Notes: generated by a model not told the origin, from the letters alone. A DNA stretch of 64,000 nt from Aureispira anguillae (GCF_026000115.1 NZ_AP026867.1:4631001-4695000); one strand, 5' to 3'; shown: positions 27,595 through 37,550, counted from the first letter of the stretch. Numbers and translations are program-made.

Positions 27595-28392
27595 ATGTCT
27601 TATAATATGAATGAAATTGTTGCCCAAAGTGATGTTGTTTTTATCACCTTAGATACCTTGCGATATGATGTAGCTCAGCAACTTTGGGAAGCAGGTAAAC
27701 TCCCTAATTTTTCGAAGTGGCTTTCTCCTCAAGGCTGGGAAAAACGCCATAGCCCAGGAAGTTTTACCTACGCTGCCCATCATGCCTTTTTTGCAGGCTT
27801 TTTGCCAACGCCCATTGTAGCTGCTAAGCATCCTAGGTTGTTTGCCACCCGATTTGCAGGCAGCGAAACTGCTGTTCAAGATACTTGTATCTTTGATGCG
27901 GCTACCATTGTGGAGGGATTTCAACAAAAAGGATTTAAAACCATTTGTATTGGTGGAGTGGGATTTTTCAACCAACAAACTCCTTTGAGTAAAGTTTTTC
28001 CTTCTTTTTTTGAAGAAAGTTATTGGACGCCATCTTTTGGCGTTACAGAAAAAAATTCTACCCAATACCAATTAGAAAAAGCAGCTGAATTATTAGCCGC
28101 AAACCCAGATCCTGTGTTTTTATTTATTAATATCTCTGCTTTGCATCAACCCAATTGCTTTTATTTAGAAAATGCTGTAGAAGATACGATCGAAAGCCAT
28201 GCTGCTGCCTTGGAATATGTTGACCGCCAACTTCCAATTCTTATGCAGGCACTAAATCAACGCCAACAAACTTTTGTCATTTGTTGTGCCGATCATGGAA
28301 CAACTTATGGGGAGGATGGCTATACAGGGCATCGCATTGGTCATCCCAATGTTTGGACAGTTCCTTATTTAGAAGTGCTCGTAAAACAATAG
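27595..28392 (+). CDS. STM4013/SEN3800 family hydrolase (alkaline phosphatase fold)
   Basis: Protein of 265 residues without signal peptide. The first strand holds the metal-binding Asp (DVVFITLDTLRYDVA, Asp20) and the C-terminal part holds the second metal site (CCADHGTTYGEDGYTGHRIGH), as in sulfatases, phosphodiesterases and related enzymes. This pattern and the context match the STM4013/SEN3800 family. The start ATG is 27595 (MSYNMNEIVAQSD). 60 bp before the STM4012-type gene. Confidence 0.83.
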   Translation: MSYNMNEIVAQSDVVFITLDTLRYDVAQQLWEAGKLPNFSKWLSPQGWEKRHSPGSFTYAAHHAFFAGFLPTPIVAAKHPRLFATRFAGSETAVQDTCIFDAATIVEGFQQKGFKTICIGGVGFFNQQTPLSKVFPSFFEESYWTPSFGVTEKNSTQYQLEKAAELLAANPDPVFLFINISALHQPNCFYLENAVEDTIESHAAALEYVDRQLPILMQALNQRQQTFVICCADHGTTYGEDGYTGHRIGHPNVWTVPYLEVLVKQ

Positions 28393-28452
28393 CATTTTTC
28401 AATTTTGCACAAGACTTCTTACTCAAAAAACGATCAAAGAATCAAATAGAAT

Positions 28453-29772
28453 ATGACCAAATTAAAATCAATCATAAGCGATAATTATTTTCAAGGATAT
28501 TCCTATTCTTACCCTCACAAATCAACTTATCGCCCCCTAAAAGAAGCTCGATCCCTAAAAGAAGTATGGGCCAATGAAAATAAAGAGCGACTCTTCCTTT
28601 ATCTGCATATTCCCTTTTGTGAAATGCGCTGTGGTTTCTGCAATTTATTTACCATGGCAAACCCTAAAACAACGCATGAAAGTCCTTTTATTCAAGCTTT
28701 AGAACGCCAAGCCATTCAAGTAAAAGAGGCTCTTGGGGCATCTAATTTTAACCGCTTGGCAATTGGTGGTGGAACGCCCACCTTTTTAAGCCTTCCTGAT
28801 TTAGAGCGCCTATTTTTTATTATTAACGACATTATGGGGGCAAAAACTTCAGCCATCCCTTCTTCTATTGAGATGTCTCCCAAAACCGCTAGCAAAGAAA
28901 AATTAGCCTTGCTCAAAGCCCAAGGAATTTCTAGAGCTAGTATTGGTGTTCAAAGTTTTTTGCTGGAAGAAACCAAAGCTTTGGGGCGACCACAAACTAC
29001 TGCCGAAGTTGTAAAAGCATTAAAAATTATCCGAAATTCTGGCATCCCTGAAATGAACATTGACTTAATCTATGGAATGGCAGGACAAAACAAACAATCT
29101 TGGCAATATTCCTTAGAGCAAAGCATTGCATTTCAGCCCGAAGAAATCTTTTTATATCCACTTTATGTTCGCCCTTTAACAGGGCTGGGGCTAAAAGAAA
29201 AAGAATGGAATGACCATCGCTTAAATTTATACCGCTTTGGTCGAGATTTTTTACTAAGTCAAGGATATGAACAAGTGACCTTACGCATTTTTAGAAATAA
29301 AAAAGCCGCCAAGATGCCAGCTCCTCCTTATAATAGTCCAGAAGATGGTATGGTTGGTCTAGGAGTAGGAGCCCGTTCTTATACCAAAAATTTTCATTAT
29401 AGCTCAGAATATGCTGTTGGTCGCAAAGGAGTCAAAAATATCATACACGATTATAATCAGCAAACCAAAGAACAATTTCAATCGGTTATCTATGGCACTT
29501 ATCTCTCGTTAGAAGAACAAAAACGCCGTTATATCATTAAGTCACTTCTAGAAGGAGCATATTTAGATTTTAAAGCCTATTACAATTTTTTTGGCAGCCT
29601 CCCTCTAGAGGATGTACCTGAATTGGAAGAATTATACAGCCTTGATTTAGCTCCAAAAGCAGCCCATCAATTACAACTTAATGCAGCAGGATTGGAACTA
29701 TCAGATGTTATTGGTCCTTGGCTGTACTCTAATTCCGTAAAAGAAATGATGCAAAAATTTGAACTGATTTAA
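28453..29772 (+). CDS. STM4012 family radical SAM protein
   Basis: Radical SAM enzyme of 439 residues. The 4Fe-4S cluster motif is Cys56-x3-Cys60-x2-Cys63 (FCEMRCGFCNLF), preceded by YLHIPF as in HemW/coproporphyrinogen-type proteins. SAM-binding strands include LAIGGGTPTFLS and SIEMSPKTAS, and the later segments ISRASIGVQSF and MNIDLIYGM follow the HemW pattern. The C-terminal region resembles the HemW C-terminal domain in outline. Function unknown despite the similarity. 27 bp before the second radical SAM gene. Confidence 0.88.
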   Translation: MTKLKSIISDNYFQGYSYSYPHKSTYRPLKEARSLKEVWANENKERLFLYLHIPFCEMRCGFCNLFTMANPKTTHESPFIQALERQAIQVKEALGASNFNRLAIGGGTPTFLSLPDLERLFFIINDIMGAKTSAIPSSIEMSPKTASKEKLALLKAQGISRASIGVQSFLLEETKALGRPQTTAEVVKALKIIRNSGIPEMNIDLIYGMAGQNKQSWQYSLEQSIAFQPEEIFLYPLYVRPLTGLGLKEKEWNDHRLNLYRFGRDFLLSQGYEQVTLRIFRNKKAAKMPAPPYNSPEDGMVGLGVGARSYTKNFHYSSEYAVGRKGVKNIIHDYNQQTKEQFQSVIYGTYLSLEEQKRRYIIKSLLEGAYLDFKAYYNFFGSLPLEDVPELEELYSLDLAPKAAHQLQLNAAGLELSDVIGPWLYSNSVKEMMQKFELI

Positions 29773-29799
29773 CCCACACTTTTTAACTTTATTCGTTGT

Positions 29800-30654
29800 A
29801 TGAAATGGTCTATTTTATATCGTGGTCCGCTCTCTAGCTGCAACTATGGTTGCTCTTATTGTCCTTTTGCAAAAACTAAAAACACTCGCTCAGAGTTAGC
29901 AGATGATGCCAAAAGGTTGCAAAATTTTGTAGATTGGGTAAGCAGCCGTTCAGAACAAATTAGTATTTTATTCACGCCTTGGGGAGAAGGGCTTATTCGC
30001 AAATATTACCAAGAGGCAATGACAACGTTAAGCCATCTACCACAGGTTCAAAAAGTTAGCATCCAAACAAACCTTTCTTGTCCCACAACTTGGATGGACA
30101 AGGTAAACAAAGAGGCTTTTGCCCTGTGGACGACATTCCATCCTAGCCAAATTAGCTTGGATAAATTCGTTGGCAAATGCCAAGAATTAGATGACTTAGC
30201 CATTCAATATAGTGTGGGCTTTGTTGCCTTTAAAAATGAATTGGATATACTAGAACAACTGAGGGATAAAATTCATTCTAGTCGTTACGTTTGGGCCAAT
30301 GCTTATAAACGAGTAGTAGATTATTATACAGAAGAAGAGATTCAACGAATCGAACAAGTAGATCCCCTTTTTCGATACAACACCAAATACCACGATAGTT
30401 TTGGAAAATCTTGTCAAGCAGGATACCGTTCTTTCACGGTGGATGGTAATGGAGATGTTCGTAGCTGCCATTTTATCAATACGGTCTTGGGAAATATTTA
30501 TAAAGATGATGTTTCTTCCATTTTAGCCCCTCGTCTATGCAGCAATGCTACTTGTGGTTGCCATATTGGTTATGTACATTTGGATGAATTGAAGTTATAC
30601 GATACTTATGCTGATGGAATTCTAGAACGAATTCCATCAGCCTATAGACCCTAG
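29800..30654 (+). CDS. STM4011 family radical SAM protein
   Basis: Radical SAM protein of 284 residues with cluster motif Cys14-x3-Cys18-x2-Cys21 (SSCNYGCSYCPF) and a Cys-rich C-terminus (GDVRSCHFINT, LCSNATCGCHIG) that could bind an auxiliary iron-sulfur cluster, SPASM-like. It is the last gene of the cluster. Its final codons lie in a perfect 12-bp inverted repeat (30611-30640), and the LRR gene on the other strand ends 21 bp downstream. The reaction is unknown. Confidence 0.86.
   Translation: MKWSILYRGPLSSCNYGCSYCPFAKTKNTRSELADDAKRLQNFVDWVSSRSEQISILFTPWGEGLIRKYYQEAMTTLSHLPQVQKVSIQTNLSCPTTWMDKVNKEAFALWTTFHPSQISLDKFVGKCQELDDLAIQYSVGFVAFKNELDILEQLRDKIHSSRYVWANAYKRVVDYYTEEEIQRIEQVDPLFRYNTKYHDSFGKSCQAGYRSFTVDGNGDVRSCHFINTVLGNIYKDDVSSILAPRLCSNATCGCHIGYVHLDELKLYDTYADGILERIPSAYRP
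30611..30640. terminator. Perfect hairpin in the 3' end of the STM4011-type gene
   Basis: CTGATGGAATTC / GAATTCCATCAG (12 bp, 6-nt loop) lies inside the last codons and 14 bp before the stop codon ends. No T-run follows closely, so a role as terminator or as an RNA 3' end stabiliser is uncertain. Confidence 0.4.
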
Positions 30655-30675
30655 ACTTTTGTCAATGGCAATTAA

Positions 30676-32019
30676 CTAGACCTTTTCCAATAATTCTAGT
30701 ACTTGTTCTCGACCTCGTACCACCTCTACCCCATGTGCGATACCTATCGGTGTTTCACCCAACATGATTTCTTTAAATTTGGGCAATTGCTTCAAAACTT
30801 TTGGTAATTTTTGGATGGGGTTATTGAACAAACGAATTTCCTTTAGTTCTAACAAATCCCCCAATGAATCGGGCAAAGATTGGATCTCATTTTCATCTAA
30901 ATCAATATAATTTAAAGCCGATAATTTTCCAATATCAGTAGGCAAAGTAGTTAACTGGTTGTTGTGCAAATACAGCCGTTTGAGTTTAGGCAGGTTGCTA
31001 ATGACCAAGGGTAAAGTTGCCAACTGGTTGTTTGAAAGGTATAATTTTTTTAGTTCTTGAAGTTCGCTCACCCATTGCGGTAAATCGGTTAGTTGATTAT
31101 TGGACAAACGCAAGACCTGAAGCGTAACTAGGTTTTGGAGCGCATCAGGCAATTTTTGAAGTTGGTTATTGCGAACATCTAACTCTATTAAACATTGAAA
31201 AGCATCAATATTTTCAGGCAATTGGGTCAACTGATTGTCAGACAAATCCAATTGAGTTAATTGTTGCATTTGAGCAATAGAGAGCGGTAGGCGTTCCAAC
31301 TGGTTATATTCTAAATTTAAACGAGTTAAACGCTCAAGCATTCCCATAGACTCTGGTAGATGGGTTAAATTATTTCTGCTTAATTCTAAACAATCTAACT
31401 TGGTCAAACAACCAATATTTTCAGGCAAAACTTCTAGTAAATTGTGTTCTAAATCTAATTTAGTTAGATGAATAAGGTTTGTAATACTAGAAGGCAACTG
31501 TTTTAATAAATTCTTTTTTAATCGAAGCTCCTCCAATTGAGTTAGATAACCAACCCATTCTGGCAATACATTCAAATACTCCTCTTCTAAGTTTAGTGAT
31601 TTTAGGGGAATGGTTCCTAAAATTTCTTGCTCTAATTTTGATAAATCCCAAGCACTATAATTGTGGTATATTCGAGCATTCGATAAATTATCTGTTGCTC
31701 TTAATAAAGCATTTAAAAGTTGCTGGATTTTATTTTCTTTGACCTGTCTATAGCTTTTTGATTCTAATATTAAAAAAAAAGCATAGCGTGTTTTTAATTG
31801 CTGATAGAGTTCATTAAATACTTCTGCTGCTCTCATCAGCCCTCTAATCGTCCTGCTAGCCCAATTTTGTTCCACCAAATGATGCCCCTCTTCAATTAAT
31901 GCTTCCCTCAATGCCGAATTTCCTTTCATGATCTCAATAGCAATGTCAACATTATTTTCATCGCCTGTGGCAACTAAAGCGAATAAGCTTTCTTTTTCTT
32001 GTTTAAAATCCTCTGTCAA
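30676..32019 (-). CDS. Leucine-rich-repeat protein
   Basis: Cytoplasmic protein of 447 residues without signal peptide or sorting domain. A helical N-terminal part (about 1-125) is followed by about 12 typical 23-residue LRRs (L-x-x-L-x-L-x-x-N-x-L-x-x-L-P). The repeats run from ITNLIHLTKLDLEHN to LKEIRLFNNPIQKLPKVL. LRRs bind proteins; no enzymatic domain is seen. It converges on the STM4011-type gene, and its start lies 315 bp from groES in the opposite direction. A link with the neighbouring cluster, which has its own LRR protein, is only suggested by position. Confidence 0.85.
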   Translation of the reverse strand: MTEDFKQEKESLFALVATGDENNVDIAIEIMKGNSALREALIEEGHHLVEQNWASRTIRGLMRAAEVFNELYQQLKTRYAFFLILESKSYRQVKENKIQQLLNALLRATDNLSNARIYHNYSAWDLSKLEQEILGTIPLKSLNLEEEYLNVLPEWVGYLTQLEELRLKKNLLKQLPSSITNLIHLTKLDLEHNLLEVLPENIGCLTKLDCLELSRNNLTHLPESMGMLERLTRLNLEYNQLERLPLSIAQMQQLTQLDLSDNQLTQLPENIDAFQCLIELDVRNNQLQKLPDALQNLVTLQVLRLSNNQLTDLPQWVSELQELKKLYLSNNQLATLPLVISNLPKLKRLYLHNNQLTTLPTDIGKLSALNYIDLDENEIQSLPDSLGDLLELKEIRLFNNPIQKLPKVLKQLPKFKEIMLGETPIGIAHGVEVVRGREQVLELLEKV

Positions 32020-32334
32020 AATAAATAGTTTTGATGTTTTAATAAGGTTTCTTGTAGCAGCATTATACTCCTATAATGACAAATTGTTCCACAGAGTAAA
32101 AAAAATAAATTTGCTACTGCCAAAATAACACATGACGTCGCCAACTACTCACCAAATATGACAGAAAGACATAAAATAGTACTTGGCATAGGACATGATT
32201 ATAGGAAATCATTAATGTAAAAATTGATACAAGATGCTTTTTATGTTTTAGCTGTTCAAAAACATAAAAAGCAGCGACGTATTAAAAAATATTGTTTTAA
32301 TTTTTTTTTTAATCTAAAAAACAAACAACTTACT
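32020..32334. other. Divergent region before groES
   Basis: 315 bp between the LRR gene and groES. It holds a perfect 15-bp inverted repeat at 32235-32273 and otherwise AT-rich sequence. No CIRCE element (TTAGCACTC-N9-GAGTGCTAA) is present. Confidence 0.6.
32235..32273. promoter_or_regulatory. Perfect 15-bp inverted repeat upstream of groES
   Basis: TGCTTTTTATGTTTT / AAAACATAAAAAGCA separated by exactly 9 nt, 61 bp before the groES start. The 9-nt spacer is the same as in the CIRCE operator but the sequence is different. It could be an operator or a leader-RNA hairpin. Confidence 0.6.
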
Positions 32335-32601
32335 ATGAGACCAATTAATGATAGAGTCTTGGTAAAACCTGCAGCTGCAGAAGAAACAACTAAAGGTGGT
32401 ATCATTATACCAGACACAGCTAAAGAGAAGCCACAACGTGGAACAGTTATAGCTGTTGGTCCTGGTAAAGAAGACAGAGCCATGACGGTAAAGATAGATG
32501 ATGTAGTTTTGTATGGTAAATATTCAGGTCAAGAAGTATCTCACAATGGAGAAGATTTCTTGATTATGAAAGAAGACGATATTCTTCTCATTTTGGACTA
32601 A
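32335..32601 (+). CDS. groES: Co-chaperonin GroES
   Basis: Ten-kDa co-chaperonin that caps GroEL (88 residues, slightly short but normal). Begins [17 protein letters not shown], has the mobile-loop region [20 protein letters not shown] and ends [17 protein letters not shown] reject the longer frame from 32224 because its extra 37 residues are Lys/Phe-rich and cover the inverted repeat. groL follows after 188 bp. Confidence 0.97.
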   Translation: MRPINDRVLVKPAAAEETTKGGIIIPDTAKEKPQRGTVIAVGPGKEDRAMTVKIDDVVLYGKYSGQEVSHNGEDFLIMKEDDILLILD

Positions 32602-32611
32602 TCTCTACTTG

Positions 32612-32655
32612 CAGGTAAATCGCAACTTAATTTTGCCTCCTTACCTGTTTTTATA
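32612..32655 (+). terminator. Weak terminator/attenuator between groES and groL
   Basis: CAGGTAA (32612-32618) pairs with TTACCTG (32641-32647), followed by TTTTTAT. The stem is short and the loop long, so partial termination is more likely than full. Confidence 0.4.
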
Positions 32656-32689
32656 TCATTCATTATTCAATACTTTGTGATACCAGTTT

Positions 32690-32724
32690 ATTTAATGAAT
32701 TATTAAAACTATAATTCATTAAAT
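32690..32724. promoter_or_regulatory. Perfect 14-bp inverted repeat upstream of groL
   Basis: ATTTAATGAATTAT / ATAATTCATTAAAT with a 7-nt loop, about 65 bp before the groL start. There is no T-run, so it is probably an operator or an RNA processing/stability hairpin within the groES-groL transcript. Confidence 0.5.
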
Positions 32725-32774
32725 AATCATTGTTGGTTAGAATAAAGGCACAAGGTATTTATTATTAAAAGTAA

Positions 32775-34427
<1,653 letters not shown>

Positions 34428-34459
34428 GAAATCTAAGTTTAGATGACTTAAAATATATC

Positions 34460-34498
34460 AGCCCCTTTAGCAAAATTTGCTAAAGGGGCTTCTTTTTT
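34460..34498 (+). terminator. Terminator after groL
   Basis: Stem AGCCCCTTTAGCAAA / TTTGCTAAAGGGGCT (34460-34474, 34476-34490) followed by a T-rich stretch. Confidence 0.92.
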
Positions 34499-34607
34499 TC
34501 TCCTTATCCAATGTATAACAATAAACTATAATAGAATATCGATTGGTTATCAAGCTTAAAATCTTGCTTTGGAATAGATTGCTTTATAGAGAAGAATTCT
34601 TTTTCGT

Positions 34608-34637
34608 TTGTTTAATTCAAAAAAAATTCTTAAATTG
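34608..34637 (+). promoter_or_regulatory. Promoter element shared by the two peptidoglycan-hydrolase genes (copy 1)
   Basis: The 25 bases at 34608-34632 differ at one position from 37482-37506. Both have TTG, 20 bp, then TA-x-x-TTG (TAAATTG here, TAGTTTG in copy 2), which fits a Bacteroidota promoter. It lies about 50 bp before the ATG at 34684. Confidence 0.65.
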
Positions 34638-34683
34638 TTTCGATTTTTTACTATCAATCTATCACACCAAAAATTCTTATACA

Positions 34684-36606
34684 ATGGATTTCTCTAAAAA
34701 AGTCATTGAACTTAGAAAGGCAATTCGCCAATTTATGCAAGTTCACAACAACCCCCATGACACCTCTAAATTCAATGAAATTGCTGATCAATTAAATAGC
34801 CTTGATCAAACCCTAAAAGGAGGAAGAGACGTTACCCCAACTCCAAACAATAAGATAGATGCTTCTGTTGGTGAAAAAGGAACGAATAAAGTTGATGATG
34901 TAAAAGTTGTTCAACAATTGCTCAACAACCATGGAGCTTCTCTAAAAGTCGATGGTGATGCTGGGCCTTCTACCATCAAAGCTATCAAAGCTTTTCAAGC
35001 TAAGCTCGGCACTAAAAATCCTGATGGGCGTGTTGATCCCAATGGCTTTACTTGGGGACATCTAACCGCTTCATCCTCCAATACAACAGATAACTCCTCT
35101 ACTACTCCAACAACAAATGATACGACTCCTACTACTCAAACCATTAATAAATCCGTTGGCAAAAATGGAGACAACAATGTTGACGATGTAAAAGTCGTTC
35201 AACAATTGCTCAACGACCATGGAGCCTCTCTAACTGTTGATGGAGATGCTGGTCCTTCTACCATCAAAGCCATCAAAGCTTTTCAAGCTAAACTCGGCAC
35301 TAAAAATCCTGATGGACGTGTTGATCCCAATGGCTTTACTTGGGGACATTTAACCCAAAAAGCGGTTAAGAAAAACCAAGAAACCGCTAAACCTACTGAA
35401 AAGTCAAACACTACTGAAGAAACGTCTTCTAGAAGTCCCGAAACTTCTACTTCTTCTGAAGAAACGTCTTCTACCTCTGTCACTACAACTAACATTAAAG
35501 GTAGTGTTGGAAAAAATGGAGACAATAATATTGATGATGTAAAAGTTGTTCAACAATTGCTCAACAACCATGGAGCTTCTCTAAAAGTCGATGGTGATGC
35601 TGGTCCTTCTACCATCAAAGCCATCAAAAATTTCCAAAGTATTATTGGGCTTCCTGACTTCAGTGGTCTCATCGAACCGAATAGCTTTACTTGGGAAAAA
35701 CTGAATAAAGACAAAGATGATCATAGATTAGATCAACAAACGGTCAGTACAGGTGACGAACCTATTCCTGAGGAATTAAGTGTTACTAGTAAAATTACAA
35801 AATCAGTTGGGCACAAGGGGGCTAATCTTCCTGAAGATGTGCTTCTTGTTCATAAATTGCTAATCAAATTTAATTTAAAATTAGAGGAAAGCTCTACTGT
35901 AACTGTCCGTCTAATAAGCGCCATTAAAAGGTTCCAAAAAGAGTATGTAGGGTCACGAAACCCTGATGGGCGTATCGATCCTAATGGAAAAACTTGGAAT
36001 ACTTTACTCGGAATTGGTCGTATCAGAGGAGGAATATATAAAGTTGCCAAAAAATTTGATATTGAACCTGCTGTTATTTTGGCTATTCAAGCTGTCGAAT
36101 CAGGTGGAAATGGTTTCTTAGCAGATGGTCGTCCAAAGATTTTATTTGAAGGGCACATCTTCTGGCGAGAACTTAAAAAGGCGGGCAAAGATCCCGCTGC
36201 TCTGCGCCCTGGAAACGAGAACATCATTTACTCTAAATGGACAAAAGCCAATTATAAATTTGGTGTCAAAGAGTATGATCGCCTAGCATTGGCTGAAAAA
36301 ATTGATAAAATTGCTGCTTTAAAATCAGCGTCTTGGGGAGAGTTCCAAATCATGGGCTTTAATCATGCTAGTGCAGGCTATTCTGATGTAGAATCTTTTG
36401 TAGAGGCCATGTATAAACCTGGCGCTAATCAACTAGGTGGTTTAATGGGTTTTCTAAAAGACAACAACCTGCTTAGACATGTACGAGGAGAGTCCAAAAA
36501 CTGGGCTGCATTAGCCAAGGGCTACAATGGTCCTGCTTATGCTGAAAATAAATATGATATTAAGCTTGAACGAGCTTATGAACGATTCTCTAAAATTCTT
36601 TTGTAG
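34684..36606 (+). CDS. Peptidoglycan hydrolase: shared N-terminal module, four PG-binding-like repeats, N-acetylmuramidase domain
   Basis: Protein of 640 residues without signal peptide. N-terminal helical module (about 1-45, with FMQVHNNPHDTSKFNEIADQ), nearly repeated in the protein at 37551. Four peptidoglycan-binding-like repeats (about 60-130, 155-225, 270-340, 370-445), each with SVG-x-x-G, DVKVVQQLL, DGDAGPSTIKAIKAFQ and DPNGFTW-type motifs. C-terminal N-acetylmuramidase (DUF3380-type) domain at about 455-640, with FDIEPAVILAIQAVESGG (probable catalytic Glu472), ILFEGHIFWREL and SWGEFQIMGFN. The longer frame from 34543 adds non-conserved residues over the promoter and is rejected. It probably cleaves peptidoglycan glycan strands. 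Lack of a Sec signal suggests export by a contractile system or release by lysis (inference). Confidence 0.88.
   Translation: MDFSKKVIELRKAIRQFMQVHNNPHDTSKFNEIADQLNSLDQTLKGGRDVTPTPNNKIDASVGEKGTNKVDDVKVVQQLLNNHGASLKVDGDAGPSTIKAIKAFQAKLGTKNPDGRVDPNGFTWGHLTASSSNTTDNSSTTPTTNDTTPTTQTINKSVGKNGDNNVDDVKVVQQLLNDHGASLTVDGDAGPSTIKAIKAFQAKLGTKNPDGRVDPNGFTWGHLTQKAVKKNQETAKPTEKSNTTEETSSRSPETSTSSEETSSTSVTTTNIKGSVGKNGDNNIDDVKVVQQLLNNHGASLKVDGDAGPSTIKAIKNFQSIIGLPDFSGLIEPNSFTWEKLNKDKDDHRLDQQTVSTGDEPIPEELSVTSKITKSVGHKGANLPEDVLLVHKLLIKFNLKLEESSTVTVRLISAIKRFQKEYVGSRNPDGRIDPNGKTWNTLLGIGRIRGGIYKVAKKFDIEPAVILAIQAVESGGNGFLADGRPKILFEGHIFWRELKKAGKDPAALRPGNENIIYSKWTKANYKFGVKEYDRLALAEKIDKIAALKSASWGEFQIMGFNHASAGYSDVESFVEAMYKPGANQLGGLMGFLKDNNLLRHVRGESKNWAALAKGYNGPAYAENKYDIKLERAYERFSKILL
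34861..35355 (+). repeat. Near-identical tandem repeat units inside the muramidase gene
   Basis: Units at about 34861-35067 and 35149-35355 (period 288 bp) are more than 90 percent identical over about 180 bp, including synonymous positions. A third, partly diverged unit starts near 35497. This indicates recent internal duplication of the PG-binding-like module. Confidence 0.85.
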
Positions 36607-36628
36607 TTATTAATCATAAGGATAACCA

Positions 36629-36670
36629 ACCCATCAAAATCTATTAATCAGGCTTTTGATGGGTTTTCTT
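36629..36670 (+). terminator. Terminator after the muramidase gene
   Basis: AACCCATCAAAA / (C)TTTTGATGGGTT (36629-36640, 36652-36664), then TTCTTTTAT. Confidence 0.82.
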
Positions 36671-36717
36671 TTATAAAAAATTCTTCTATCTAACATTCTA
36701 TAAACAACAAACACACA

Positions 36718-37353
36718 ATGAAACATCTTTTGTTCTCTAGCTTACTGCTTCTCCTATTTTCTTGTAATTCTGACACCGCTTCTTCTAAGAGCACTGCCAT
36801 TGATACAGACTCTACAACCGTTGCTCCTGCCCCAGCGCCAGTAAAAGAGCAGTTAACTACAGCATCTTTTATATTGGACGGGCACGAAATTCTAGCAGAA
36901 AAAAAATTGGATTTTAATAGCGATGGTTTTGAAGATGTCGTCCTAGTTCTAAAAAATAAGCAGGAAGAAGAAATATCTGATTATGCCAATGACAATCCAA
37001 GTCCTCGTCCTTTATTATTTTTAGCAGGTGACGAACAAGGCTCTTTGCAATTGGTCGCTAGAAATGACAACGCTGTTTATTGCATTGACTGTGGAGGACA
37101 AATGGAAGACCCATTTAATGGAATTGCAATTAATAAGCACTTTGTTTCTTTTGAATATTATGGCGGCAGTCAATTGCGTTGGTCTAGGGTTACTACGTTT
37201 TATTATAATAAAGAAAAGAAAGCTTGGTTCTTATATGAAGATGGAACCGAAACCTTTGAAGCGGCTAATCCTGCAACAACAGCAAAGGCTAACCAACAAA
37301 CCAAGTTGATCCCCTTTGAAAGTTTTGACATCTATCAACCAGTTGCCAAATAA
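36718..37353 (+). CDS. Lipoprotein, possible immunity protein
   Basis: Lipoprotein of 211 residues: signal peptide with lipobox LLLFSC (Cys16), then a Ser/Thr/Pro/Ala linker (about 17-45), then one globular domain with an FG-GAP-like start (LDFNSDGFEDVVLVLKN) and the conserved stretches RPLLFLAGDEQG, CIDCGGQMEDPFNG and VSFEYYGGSQLRWSRV. I know this domain as a widespread uncharacterised one but cannot name it. It sits between the two peptidoglycan hydrolase genes with terminators on both sides. A periplasm-facing lipoprotein in this position could protect against the hydrolases, by analogy with T6SS amidase/muramidase immunity proteins. That is inference. Confidence 0.78.
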   Translation: MKHLLFSSLLLLLFSCNSDTASSKSTAIDTDSTTVAPAPAPVKEQLTTASFILDGHEILAEKKLDFNSDGFEDVVLVLKNKQEEEISDYANDNPSPRPLLFLAGDEQGSLQLVARNDNAVYCIDCGGQMEDPFNGIAINKHFVSFEYYGGSQLRWSRVTTFYYNKEKKAWFLYEDGTETFEAANPATTAKANQQTKLIPFESFDIYQPVAK

Positions 37354-37360
37354 CTGCTAA

Positions 37361-37424
37361 ACCTGATCACAAAACGAGGTTTGTGCAACTCAATTATTGT
37401 ATGAATTTTGTTTGGTGATCAGGT
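37361..37424 (+). terminator. Possible terminator after the lipoprotein gene
   Basis: ACCTGATCAC / GTGATCAGGT (37361-37370, 37415-37424) enclose a 44-nt loop with further weak pairing. The T-run after it is poor. Confidence 0.4.
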
Positions 37425-37481
37425 CTATTGTTTAGAATTGTTTAATTCTTCTTTAAGATAGTGACTATAAGTCTTTTTTGC

Positions 37482-37512
37482 TTGTTTAATTCAAAAAAAA
37501 TGCTTAGTTTGT
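37482..37512 (+). promoter_or_regulatory. Promoter element shared by the two peptidoglycan-hydrolase genes (copy 2)
   Basis: 24 of 25 bases (37482-37506) are identical to 34608-34632. It is placed 44 bp before the ATG at 37551, about the same distance as copy 1. Confidence 0.65.
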
Positions 37513-37550
37513 AATGATATTCTATATCTACCTCACTAAAATAATTTATT

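Noticed and set aside
27649..28071. 140-residue minus-strand reading frame
   Set aside because: Opposite the STM4013-type gene, which has clear metal-site motifs; no family resemblance on this strand.
32235..32273. CIRCE operator (HrcA site)
   Set aside because: Spacing of 9 nt fits, but the arms do not match TTAGCACTC/GAGTGCTAA.
32224..32334. N-terminal extension of GroES
   Set aside because: Adds 37 non-conserved residues and includes the inverted repeat; family start is [12 protein letters not shown].
34543..34683. N-terminal extension of the muramidase protein
   Set aside because: The extra 47 residues are hydrophobic and aromatic by AT bias and cover the promoter element. The paralog at 37551 starts at the equivalent of 34684.
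34861..36010. CRISPR-like array
   Set aside because: The regular repeats are about 200 bp long, in frame and encode PG-binding-like modules.
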